In this document: positions 8,401-13,402 of the stretch, in pieces
Numbering within the stretch: position 1 is the first letter of the stretch
Layout: every line of letters starts with the position of its first letter
Assembly: GCA_964544865.1 (NCBI GenBank)
Contig: CAZJDV010000072.1
Location: 1-13,402, forward strand
Length of the DNA stretch: 13,402 bases
Reading direction: 5' to 3'
Origin: CAZJDV01 sp964544865
Lineage (GTDB): Bacteria > Chloroflexota > Dehalococcoidia > Lucifugimonadales > CAJWER01
Program-made: the position numbers and the translations under genes
The notes under the pieces: generated by a model
What the model was told of the DNA's origin: nothing
Database searches by the model: none
What the model saw: only the letters and a program-made list of their open reading frames with translations

Positions 8401-8463
8401 ATCAAGGCGACCATCACCGGCACCGTGTTCTACGACCCCGAGGGAGAGCGCCAGAATGTCTGA
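5455..8463 (+). CDS. soxA: Sarcosine oxidase, alpha subunit
   Basis: 1002 residues, the normal length. SoxA binds NAD and tetrahydrofolate and passes the methyl carbon from the sarcosine imine to folate, yielding 5,10-methylene-tetrahydrofolate. Domains in order: an N-terminal ferredoxin-like domain (about 17-110; SFKYHRPRGI at 51-60) without an iron-sulfur cysteine set, as expected for SoxA; a first dinucleotide-binding region with GSGPAG at 175-180; ATGAIERPLVFANNDRPGVM (286-305); a second nucleotide-binding region near 324-355; a linker with RYTTAGMGTDQGK (551-563); and a GcvT-like aminomethyltransferase domain from about 615 to the end. In the latter, the acidic pair Asp715-Asp716 in GMIMDDGV corresponds to the conserved pair of the glycine-cleavage T-protein. 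The GTG start overlaps the soxD stop by four bases, and the end overlaps soxG by eight. No frameshift or truncation is seen. Confidence 0.96.
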   Translation: MNQPSRLSEGGRIDWSAPVDFSFNGRRYQGFRGDTLASALLANDVHLVARSFKYHRPRGIVAAGSEEPNALIQLDEGARTAPNLLATQTELYDGLVAKSVNCWPSVNFDLRAATGLFSRFLPPGFYYKTFMWPQMLWPLYERQLRRAGGHGVSPAEPDPDRYEKHNTHCDVLVVGSGPAGLAAALEAGRTGARVILADEQSELGGSLLSNRSTIDGAPAMDWAASVLEELSGMDEVRLLPRGTVAGYYDHNFLTILERVMDHLGPAGGAAPRQRLWRVRAGQVVLATGAIERPLVFANNDRPGVMLASAVSTYVNRYAVSPGERSVVFTNNDIGYQAALDLVSAGGTVATVVDVRPETDGELPPRVRQIGIEVLAGHAVVDVTGHKRVRGVRIKRLDGAGVADGRVRKLDCDLLAVSGGWNPAVHLHSQSGGRPRFDESRGCFVPGPPAQAERSAGSCDGAFSLHECLAQGLSAGAGAAHAAGFGDGKPASDNPSTDDVPEGSLRTMWQVPSPWSSGRGPKAFVDLQTDATTADILVAAREGYDSIEHLKRYTTAGMGTDQGKLGNVNVIGILAQTLGTEVASVGTTTFRPPYTPVTYGAIAGRDLGSLFDPVRKTALHDWHEEVGALFENVGQWKRPWYYPRTGESMDEAVDRECLAVRNGVGIVDASTLGKIDIKGPDAAKFLNRVYINGFAKLAVGRCRYGFMLDENGMIMDDGVTARLSRQHYLMHTTTSGAALVMAWLERWLQTEWPELKVYMTSVTDHWATVSLNGPHSRTLLARLCDDVDLSNDAFRFMSVREGTVLGLPVRIFRVSFAGELSYEINVNANYGRVVWEAAMSAGEDLGVTPYGTEAMHLLRAEKGYVIVGQDSDGSLTPDDLGVGGMVSRCKDFLGKRSLSREYTARAGRKQLVGLLTEEPSEVLPEGGQIVEGDASGMTMPMLGHVTSSYLSAKLRRSIAFAVLKDGRRRTGDAVYVPLADGRRIKATITGTVFYDPEGERQNV

Positions 8464-9064
8464 CGCGGTCCGCCGAGAGTCTCCCCTGGCGCGATTCGAG
8501 ACCGAGGCGGGCGGCCGGACTCGCCCGGAGGCGCCGGGAGTCCGGCTCGTCGAGCGCCCTTTCCGAGGGCATGTCAACCTGCGCGGGGACACCGGCGACG
8601 ACGTGTTCTTGAAGGCCGTGGCCGGCGTGCTGGGATTCGGTCTGCCGTTGGCGCCCAACACCTTCATTGAGGACGCCGGCCTGATGGCGCTGTGGCTGGG
8701 CCCGGACGAGTGGCTGATCGTCACCCCGCCGGACGGCGAAAGCACCATCGCATTCGCCCTCAAAGACGCTCTGGGCGACGCCTTCTCATCCGTGACCGAC
8801 GTGACCGGCGGGCAGACGGTGGTGCGCATCAGCGGACCGAGGGCCTTTGACGTTATGGCCAAGGGCTGTACCCTGGACCTTCACCCCAGGGTGTTCGGAC
8901 CCAGGCGGTGCGCCCAGACTCTGGTGGCGAAGGCGATGGTGACCGTCGTGCAGGTAGACGAATCGCCGGCCTTCGATCTGATCGTCCGGCGAAGCTTCGC
9001 GGACTACCTCGCCCACTGGATCAGGGATGCCGCGGCCGAATTCGGACTCGAAGAGGCCCCGTAG
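8456..9064 (+). CDS. soxG: Sarcosine oxidase, gamma subunit
   Basis: 202 residues, the usual SoxG size (PF04268), a GcvT/YgfZ-like fold that helps hold the heterotetramer together. Recognisable stretches are GLPLAPNTF (about 62-70), the central LGPDEWLIV (81-89), SVTDVTGGQTVVRISGP (112-128) and the C-terminal FDLIVRRSFADYLAHW. ATG 8456 lies inside the last codons of soxA (eight-base overlap) and has AGGGAG at 8441-8446, so translation is coupled. It is the last gene of the operon: the next gene is convergent, 19 bases away, with only a weak hairpin between. The folate genes often found with sox (glyA, folD, purU) are not in this window. Confidence 0.95.
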   Translation: MSDAVRRESPLARFETEAGGRTRPEAPGVRLVERPFRGHVNLRGDTGDDVFLKAVAGVLGFGLPLAPNTFIEDAGLMALWLGPDEWLIVTPPDGESTIAFALKDALGDAFSSVTDVTGGQTVVRISGPRAFDVMAKGCTLDLHPRVFGPRRCAQTLVAKAMVTVVQVDESPAFDLIVRRSFADYLAHWIRDAAAEFGLEEAP

Positions 9065-9083
9065 GCGGACGACCCGCCCTAGC

Positions 9084-10145
9084 CTAAACAGGTGGCTCCT
9101 CGTATCCCTTGTCTTTCTTGTATACCTGGAGCCTGCTACGGGCGTCCGTTATGATGATGCGGTCCTGGGGGTCGATGGCGATGCCGATGGGCCGTCCGAA
9201 GCCCGCCAGGTAGGGCATGACGTCCTGGTTTCTGTTCAGAATCTTGATCGATTCGGGGTCCCGGGCCAACTGGTACTCCCCCGCCCTGGAGAGTTTGGTG
9301 GCGTCGCCGTATAGCGCCGTCAGGACCTCGCCGTTGGGCTCGAATATCTGCACACGGCGGTTCCCCCAGTCCGTTACGTAGACGTCACCGTCGCTGTCAA
9401 CCGCCACGCCCGCGGGATGACTGAGCGCTCCCGCTCCGCCGTCCGCGCCTCCAAAGCTCATGAGGTACTCGCCGTCGGGCGAGAACTTCTGCACCCGGTG
9501 GTTTCCCCAGTCGGCGACGTAGACGGCCCCTTCCGTGTCGATGGATATCCCCCAGGGACGGTCGAACTCGCCTTCGCCGGAGCCGGGGCGTCCCCAGGCC
9601 ATGATGAATTCGCCCCCTTTCGCGAACTTCTGCACGCGGTTGTTGAGGCTGTCCACCACGTAGAGGTCGTCCCGCCCATCGAATACCAGACCGCTTGGGC
9701 CGTTAAGCTGACCCTCAGCCGAGCCCTTCACTCCCCAGCGCTCCAAGCTCTCTCCGTCCGGATCGTATTCGGGGAAAGCGATGATGGCATCCGGATCGAA
9801 TACCGAGATGTGGCTCTCGTATTCGTCCGAGCAGTAGACGCTCCCGTCATGAGCTACGGCGATGCCTGCGGGCCAGGTGAACTCCTTTCGGGCGAAGTCC
9901 CCGAAGTGGTCCTCGTCGATGGTGGTCTTGCCGATCCGCATGTAGATGTCGGCGCCACGGAGTCCAACCGTGTATCCCATCCCCCTGCTGATCACGAACA
10001 GCATGTCGCCGCCGGTGGTCGCCACATCCATCGGGTAGCAGTAGCCGCCCGTGCGACCCCACTTGCTCTCATTGTGCTCCGGGGTCTGGCGCCCCAGGTA
10101 GTGGCTGTAGTGCCATGTTCGCCCCGCGATCGTCGTCGTCTTCAT
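9084..10145 (-). CDS. NHL-repeat beta-propeller protein, copy 2
   Basis: 353 residues from ATG 10145-10143. The frame stays open upstream to 10442, but the extra residues are antisense to the DUF1501 gene and look non-native, while AGGAGA at 10158-10153 sits seven bases before 10145. Clear NHL repeats lie near residues 91-117, 149-175, 196-222, 243-269 and 318-343, with a degenerate blade near 38-65, giving a probable six-bladed propeller. Blade one is followed by an extended loop (66-90). The insert between blades five and six begins GDATKLSRAGE (near 280), parallel to copy 1. The N-terminus is aromatic (WHYSHYLGRQ), without a signal peptide. It is the last gene of the minus-strand cassette, 64 bases after DUF1501, and converges on soxG. 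Ligand and role are unknown. Confidence 0.9.
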   Translation of the reverse strand: MKTTTIAGRTWHYSHYLGRQTPEHNESKWGRTGGYCYPMDVATTGGDMLFVISRGMGYTVGLRGADIYMRIGKTTIDEDHFGDFARKEFTWPAGIAVAHDGSVYCSDEYESHISVFDPDAIIAFPEYDPDGESLERWGVKGSAEGQLNGPSGLVFDGRDDLYVVDSLNNRVQKFAKGGEFIMAWGRPGSGEGEFDRPWGISIDTEGAVYVADWGNHRVQKFSPDGEYLMSFGGADGGAGALSHPAGVAVDSDGDVYVTDWGNRRVQIFEPNGEVLTALYGDATKLSRAGEYQLARDPESIKILNRNQDVMPYLAGFGRPIGIAIDPQDRIIITDARSRLQVYKKDKGYEEPPV

Positions 10146-10152
10146 CTTTGCG

Positions 10153-10158
10153 TCTCCT
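10153..10158 (-). promoter_or_regulatory. Ribosome binding site that fixes the start of NHL copy 2
   Basis: On the minus strand AGGAGA (10158-10153) lies seven bases before ATG 10145-10143. It argues against the 99-residue N-terminal extension that the open frame would allow. Confidence 0.75.
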
Positions 10159-10209
10159 GTGGCCCGTTTGACATGGCCCAAGTCAGGCCGCCGCCAGGCC
10201 GGATGCATG

Positions 10210-11358
10210 CTAGGGAGCGATCGCCGGCTTATGGAAAAGATCCAACCGGTCGTACTCCTTGGCAACGATGGGGCGGTCGTCGACACCCATCCAGTCCTGC
10301 AAGATCGTGGAATACAGCGCCCGGAAGTCCAGGGTTGGCGCCAGGTCGCCGTCCACGAGTCCCTCGGCCTGGATGTCCGGATACTCGCTGAACATGCCTC
10401 CCTTGACGCCCGGCCCGATGGCGAAAGCCACTCCCGCCGCACCGTGGTCGGTGCCGCCTCCGTTTTCCTTGACGCGACGACCGAACTCGGAGAACACCAG
10501 CATCGTGACGTTGTCTGCAGCGTCGTGGGCCCTCAGGTCGTCCCAGAAGTCGGCGATGGCGCCGGACACCTCTTTCCAAAGCCTGGGGTGGGCGGTCCCC
10601 TGCGCCGCGTGCGTGTCGAACCCCCCGTGGTCGGCATAGAGGATGCGGGTCCCCAGGCCAGCGAGATGCACCTGGGCGATGTCCTTAAGCTTACTGGCAA
10701 TCGGATTGGCCGCGTACTCGACCTGCGACTCATACTTCTCGGGCACCGTCTTGATCATATCCGCGCCGTTGAGGGCGTCCATGCCGTTCCGGGCTATGTA
10801 ATCCACGACGGGCCCCCGGCCGATGGCCGGGGCGTACATCTTCGCGAATCGGTCCAGGATCTGCTGCCGCCGGTCCTTCCTCTCCATTTCGGTAAGCAGG
10901 CCGTAGGCGCTGATGTCGGAGACCGACGCCACCGACACGCCGTCCGCCACCAGGGCCCGCGGCAGTCCGAATCCGACGTTGACGGCGGTCACCGGGTTCT
11001 CGCCCCGGGGGTCGAGCTGCCGCGTGGCCTTTCCAAGCCAGCCCTCCGTCGCGAACGTGTCGGGTTCCGCCGTGTGCCATATGTCCATGCACCGGAAGTG
11101 GGAACGGTTCGAGCCGGCCCAGCCGACACCATGAACGATTGCCAGGCCGCCCTGCTCATACATGCTCTTTAGAGGGCCCATCGAGGGATGAAGGCCCACC
11201 TCGCCGTCCAGCTTGAGGACGTCGTTCTCGGCCAGGCCCAACAGAGGACGGTTGTCGTAGTAGTGCGGGCTCCCGAAAGGCACTACCGTGTTCATGTAGT
11301 CGTTGCCGCCGCTAAGCTGCAGCACTACCAGTACGGGCGCGTCTTTACCATCTGACAT
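10210..11358 (-). CDS. DUF1501 protein (alkaline-phosphatase-superfamily fold), copy 2
   Basis: 382 residues from ATG 11358. A TTG seven codons further upstream is in frame, but AAGGAGG (11372-11366) lies inside that extension and seven bases before the ATG, so the ATG is chosen. Landmarks match copy 1 residue for residue in position: LQLSGGND (13-20), SRSHF-equivalent NRSHF (84-88), HGGFDTH (244-250), SEFGRR (290-295) and GTDHG (302-306). There is again no Tat or Sec signal before the first core strand. Conservation with copy 1 runs the whole length and is roughly half of positions by eye, with shared blocks such as MYAPAIG and DWMGVD-type ends. The gene lies 58 bases after DUF1800 and 64 before NHL, so the three are very probably one operon. 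Metal-dependent hydrolase activity is an inference; the true reaction is unknown. Confidence 0.93.
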   Translation of the reverse strand: MSDGKDAPVLVVLQLSGGNDYMNTVVPFGSPHYYDNRPLLGLAENDVLKLDGEVGLHPSMGPLKSMYEQGGLAIVHGVGWAGSNRSHFRCMDIWHTAEPDTFATEGWLGKATRQLDPRGENPVTAVNVGFGLPRALVADGVSVASVSDISAYGLLTEMERKDRRQQILDRFAKMYAPAIGRGPVVDYIARNGMDALNGADMIKTVPEKYESQVEYAANPIASKLKDIAQVHLAGLGTRILYADHGGFDTHAAQGTAHPRLWKEVSGAIADFWDDLRAHDAADNVTMLVFSEFGRRVKENGGGTDHGAAGVAFAIGPGVKGGMFSEYPDIQAEGLVDGDLAPTLDFRALYSTILQDWMGVDDRPIVAKEYDRLDLFHKPAIAP

Positions 11359-11365
11359 GGCCGTG

Positions 11366-11372
11366 CCTCCTT
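11366..11372 (-). promoter_or_regulatory. Ribosome binding site that fixes the start of DUF1501 copy 2
   Basis: AAGGAGG on the minus strand, seven bases before ATG 11358-11356. It lies within the longer TTG-started frame and therefore selects the shorter protein. Confidence 0.8.
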
Positions 11373-11416
11373 CGCTCAACTGTGTCCTATTTCGATCCGC
11401 GGCCTCGCTGCTTCGA

Positions 11417-12823
11417 CTATCCGAACTGGGATTCCTTGGTGCCCGCGATCAGTGCGAACAGGTCTCCAACCCTGAGTGAGAACTCCCGGCGTTTCTCGTC
11501 CGTCTCGAGGTCGATAGGGCCGTCCGCCACGACGTGGGCCACCAGATCCTCGTATGTGTCATCGTCGACAGGCAGCGGCCCAAGCTCCCGCAGGCTCCGG
11601 TCCACAAGCGCCTGCGGGGTCAGCTCACCGCCGTTGGCCCCTATCCGCTCGACCATGGCCTTGACGCCGGGCAGAGTGGTGTCCCTGAGTCGATCGGCGA
11701 CGAAGTTAACACGGTTTATCAGAGCGCCACTGTTGATCCACTCTCTGCCGGTATGCCAGCCCTCTACACTCGGCGGGTTGAGGATGTCTTGTCCCATGTC
11801 CTTCGTCGCCGAGTGCATCTCGCCCCAGCGCGGGTCGGGTCCCAACATGTCCCCGGAGAGTTTGAGGGTGCCGGCCACGACCTCCGCAGGGCTCTTGACC
11901 TTGCGGTACATTGCCTCCTTGAAAAAGTCGGACTTGAACAGGGCACGCAGCACCGGTCGGACCTCGAACCCGGAGTCGACGAACACCGACGAGAGAAGCT
12001 CAACGGCCTTCGGGTCGCCCGGTGGTTCGTTGGGCCACTTGGGGACCTCTGGCTCGTCCGCGACAAAGAAGTTGTACAGGTGTCTCGCGATGAACCCGGA
12101 GCATGCCGGCTGGCGGACGACTATGTCGATAATGTCCTCTCCGTCGAAATTACCCGTGTGGCCCAGGAAGGTCTTCTCTGAATCGTCGTGGTCCTCGGGA
12201 CGGTACTTGAACCGCCACGCCACCGGCCCAATTTGTATCCCGCTGATCTTGCCGGCGAAGGTCCAGCCGGTGAAGGCGCGGGCGCACTCGAACACGTCCT
12301 TTTCCGAGTAGTGCCCGACGCCAAGCGAGAACAGCTCGAGCAGCTCGCGTCCCCAGTTCTCGTTGGGCGAACGCTTGTGGTTGTCCTGGTTGTCGAGCCA
12401 GTAGATCATGGCGGGGTCCTTCGCCAGCCGGACCAGAAGCTCTCTGTAATTCCCCATTCCGCCCGCACGGAACATCTCTACCTGATTGTGCATCGCGAAC
12501 GCGCTGGCAACCTTGTCATTGCCCGTGGCAAATACCTGGTGCCAGAATAGGGTGGTCTTCTCCTGCAGCGGCCGCCCGGTGTTGACCATGCGAAACAGCC
12601 AGTTCAACTGGCTGTGGGGGATCGTGTACATGAACTCGGCCATGGGGTGGTAGCGATAGAAAAGCGCCTCATCCAGGTCCGGGTGCGACTCCGGGTGCAG
12701 GAGCTGCTCGACGGTCTCGTCGTACCCCTGCGCCACGAGCGTCTCAATCTCATCGTGGCTTGCGCCGAAACCGGCACGCCTCATGAGGTGGGCCATCAAG
12801 GCGATATCCTGGCCGTCGGCCAT
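11417..12823 (-). CDS. DUF1800 protein, complete, copy 2
   Basis: 468 residues, a normal DUF1800 (PF08811) length. ATG 12823 is preceded by AAGGAGG (12836-12830) at six bases. Family landmarks in order: HLMRRAGFG (12-20), TLFWHQVFATGNDKV (91-105), NENWGRELLELFSLGVG (154-170) with HYSEKDVFECARAFTGWTF continuing to 189, KTFLGHTG (217-224), ARHLYNFFVADEP, KSPAEVV and VEGWHTGREW. No signal peptide or transmembrane segment is seen at the N-terminus. Function is unknown; the family is largely helical and is generally found with DUF1501 genes, as here. It is first in the minus-strand cassette, with a possible promoter about 175 bases upstream. Its homologue at 1-765 shares high DNA similarity in the stretch at 12121-12187. 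Confidence 0.94.
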   Translation of the reverse strand: MADGQDIALMAHLMRRAGFGASHDEIETLVAQGYDETVEQLLHPESHPDLDEALFYRYHPMAEFMYTIPHSQLNWLFRMVNTGRPLQEKTTLFWHQVFATGNDKVASAFAMHNQVEMFRAGGMGNYRELLVRLAKDPAMIYWLDNQDNHKRSPNENWGRELLELFSLGVGHYSEKDVFECARAFTGWTFAGKISGIQIGPVAWRFKYRPEDHDDSEKTFLGHTGNFDGEDIIDIVVRQPACSGFIARHLYNFFVADEPEVPKWPNEPPGDPKAVELLSSVFVDSGFEVRPVLRALFKSDFFKEAMYRKVKSPAEVVAGTLKLSGDMLGPDPRWGEMHSATKDMGQDILNPPSVEGWHTGREWINSGALINRVNFVADRLRDTTLPGVKAMVERIGANGGELTPQALVDRSLRELGPLPVDDDTYEDLVAHVVADGPIDLETDEKRREFSLRVGDLFALIAGTKESQFG

Positions 12824-12997
12824 CGGTATCCTCCTTCTCAGCCTCCGCTGCTTGATTCATCTGTCGAGGAACTGCTTCTGTCGCCAATTCCAGGACACTG
12901 CCGTCGCCCGCGTCATCGTCAGGGTCCCGGGCGGGACGGGAGCGTCGTGTGCAGTGAGACCCGGCCCGAAATCCTGTGCGGCTTCACCATGACGGCT

Positions 12998-13026
12998 AGG
13001 CTATCCGCATCAACCGTCGCTGTCAA
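12998..13026 (-). promoter_or_regulatory. Possible promoter of the minus-strand DUF1800-DUF1501-NHL operon
   Basis: On the minus strand a perfect TTGACA (13026-13021) is followed after 17 bases by TAGCCT (13003-12998), which matches TATAAT only at positions one, two and six. It would give a leader of about 165-170 bases before ATG 12823. The spacing is ideal and the -35 perfect, but the -10 is poor, so this is tentative. Confidence 0.35.
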
Positions 13027-13140
13027 CGTTTCCACCGCGTCGCCCGGCCCCATTTTGGCCCATGTTATCGTTGCCCTCGACCCCGGCAGGGCCCGGGTGC
13101 TTGGGCTTCGCTTTCGATGCGTTGGCTGAAATTCCTGTCG

Positions 13141-13166
13141 CGCGATCGCGGGTCACCCATTTGGGT
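13141..13166. repeat. Two adjacent small palindromes, possible operator
   Basis: CGCGATCGCG (13141-13150) is a perfect ten-base palindrome. ACCCA-TT-TGGGT (13155-13166) is a twelve-base inverted repeat five bases-centred further on. They lie upstream of the candidate promoter at 12998-13026, between it and the upstream terminator. They could bind a dimeric regulator, or be chance in GC-rich DNA. Confidence 0.25.
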
Positions 13167-13279
13167 AGGTGTGAACGGCCCGGAGATAGTGGATCCTGAG
13201 CATCATCAGCGATGGACACTCTGGAGGCTGGACAGCCGCGCGATTGACTCCCTGACCATGTAAATCTTAGAAGGGCAAC

Positions 13280-13316
13280 AAAAAAAGGGTGGCTGGGCCG
13301 ATTGGCCCAGCCACCC
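13280..13316 (-). terminator. Strong rho-independent terminator on the minus strand
   Basis: Bases 13304-13316 and 13287-13299 form a perfect 13-pair GC-rich stem with a four-base loop. On the minus strand it is followed directly by seven T (13286-13280 are A on the plus strand). It lies 26 bases after the stop of the gene entering from the right edge and so ends that transcript. It has no T tract in the plus direction. Confidence 0.93.
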
Positions 13317-13342
13317 TCAACTTCACACTCTCCAGGAATTAT

Positions 13343-13402
13343 CTACTGTCGAATGTTGTCGCGTCCGTCGGTGAAGTAGTACAGCTCACCGTAGAAGCCC
13401 AA
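13343..13402 (-). CDS. C-terminal end of an unidentified protein (5' part outside window)
   Basis: Reading the minus strand from the right edge gives 19 residues, LGFYGELYYFTDGRDNIRQ, then TAG at 13345-13343. The frame is supported by its position: the stop is followed 26 bases later by the strong terminator at 13280-13316. The fragment is too short to place in a family, and its start is outside the window. It is oriented the same way as the minus-strand cassette but is cut off from it by the terminator. Confidence 0.7.
   Translation of the reverse strand: MGFYGELYYFTDGRDNIRQ

Larger units (their letters stand above)
12824..13342 (-). other. Non-coding region between DUF1800 copy 2 and the right-edge gene
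   Basis: About 520 bases without a credible gene. Short open frames on both strands (for example 13010-13219 minus, GTG start) have no ribosome site and low-complexity products. The region holds a possible minus-strand promoter (12998-13026), small palindromes (13141-13166) and a strong minus-strand terminator (13280-13316). No tRNA, small RNA family or riboswitch was recognised. It probably contains the control region of the right-hand cassette. Confidence 0.6.

Noticed and set aside
9064..9078. Hairpin GGCGG-ACGAC-CCGCC between soxG and NHL copy 2
   Set aside because: Only five pairs, overlapping the soxG stop, with no T tract in either direction. It is not convincing as a bidirectional terminator.
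9417..10391. Plus-strand open frames opposite NHL copy 2 and DUF1501 copy 2 (also 10159-11172)
   Set aside because: They lie opposite well-supported minus-strand genes, have no ribosome site, and look like codon-bias artefacts.
11382..12311. Plus-strand open frame opposite DUF1800 copy 2 (309 codons)
   Set aside because: Serine- and arginine-rich shadow of the DUF1800 gene, with no independent support.
13010..13219. Small minus-strand open frame of 69 codons in the right intergenic region
   Set aside because: GTG start without a ribosome site, a Gly/Asp/Asn-rich product with no family likeness, and overlap with the candidate promoter.
1..13402. Whole-window search for a transposase, integrase, CRISPR array or tRNA that could explain the duplicated cassettes
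   Set aside because: No transposase or integrase motif, no regularly spaced repeats, no tRNA-like cloverleaf and no terminal inverted repeats were seen.

Overview
The window is GC-rich bacterial DNA, densely coded, with Shine-Dalgarno sites before most genes and GTG/TTG as well as ATG starts. It shows two things: a heterotetrameric sarcosine oxidase operon (soxB-soxD-soxA-soxG), and on either side of it two divergent copies of one three-gene cassette, DUF1800 - DUF1501 - NHL beta-propeller. The taxon cannot be fixed from the sequence. The mix of folate-linked flavoenzymes with DUF1800/DUF1501/NHL genes would suit an uncultured Chloroflexota (SAR202 or Dehalococcoidia-like) genome, but that is an inference held with modest confidence.

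Layout, left to right. 1-765: C-terminal half of a DUF1800 protein on the plus strand, cut by the window edge. 810-1940: DUF1501 protein with a TTG start. 1990-2044: two tandem hairpins, the second with a T tract. 2134-3147: NHL-repeat protein. 3246-3752: GNAT acetyltransferase. 3776-3804: a good sigma70-type promoter. 3889-9064: soxB, soxD, soxA and soxG, the last three joined by start/stop overlaps. After a 19-base convergent gap the minus strand carries the second cassette, read from right to left: DUF1800 (12823-11417), DUF1501 (11358-10210) and NHL (10145-9084). 12824-13342 is a non-coding stretch with a possible promoter, small palindromes and a strong minus-strand terminator (13280-13316). 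The last 60 bases are the C-terminus of another minus-strand gene entering from the right.

How it works together. The sox genes encode the four subunits that oxidise sarcosine (N-methylglycine) to glycine with transfer of the methyl carbon to tetrahydrofolate. All key cofactor and metal ligands that can be checked by eye are present. The cassette genes have no known function. Both DUF1501 copies carry an alkaline-phosphatase-superfamily type TDHG motif and lack the export signal that is usual in the family, and neither propeller has a signal peptide. The conserved gene order, seen twice in inverted orientation with diverged sequences, suggests that DUF1800, DUF1501 and this NHL subtype act as one functional unit. 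This cassette is the most likely undescribed system in the window.
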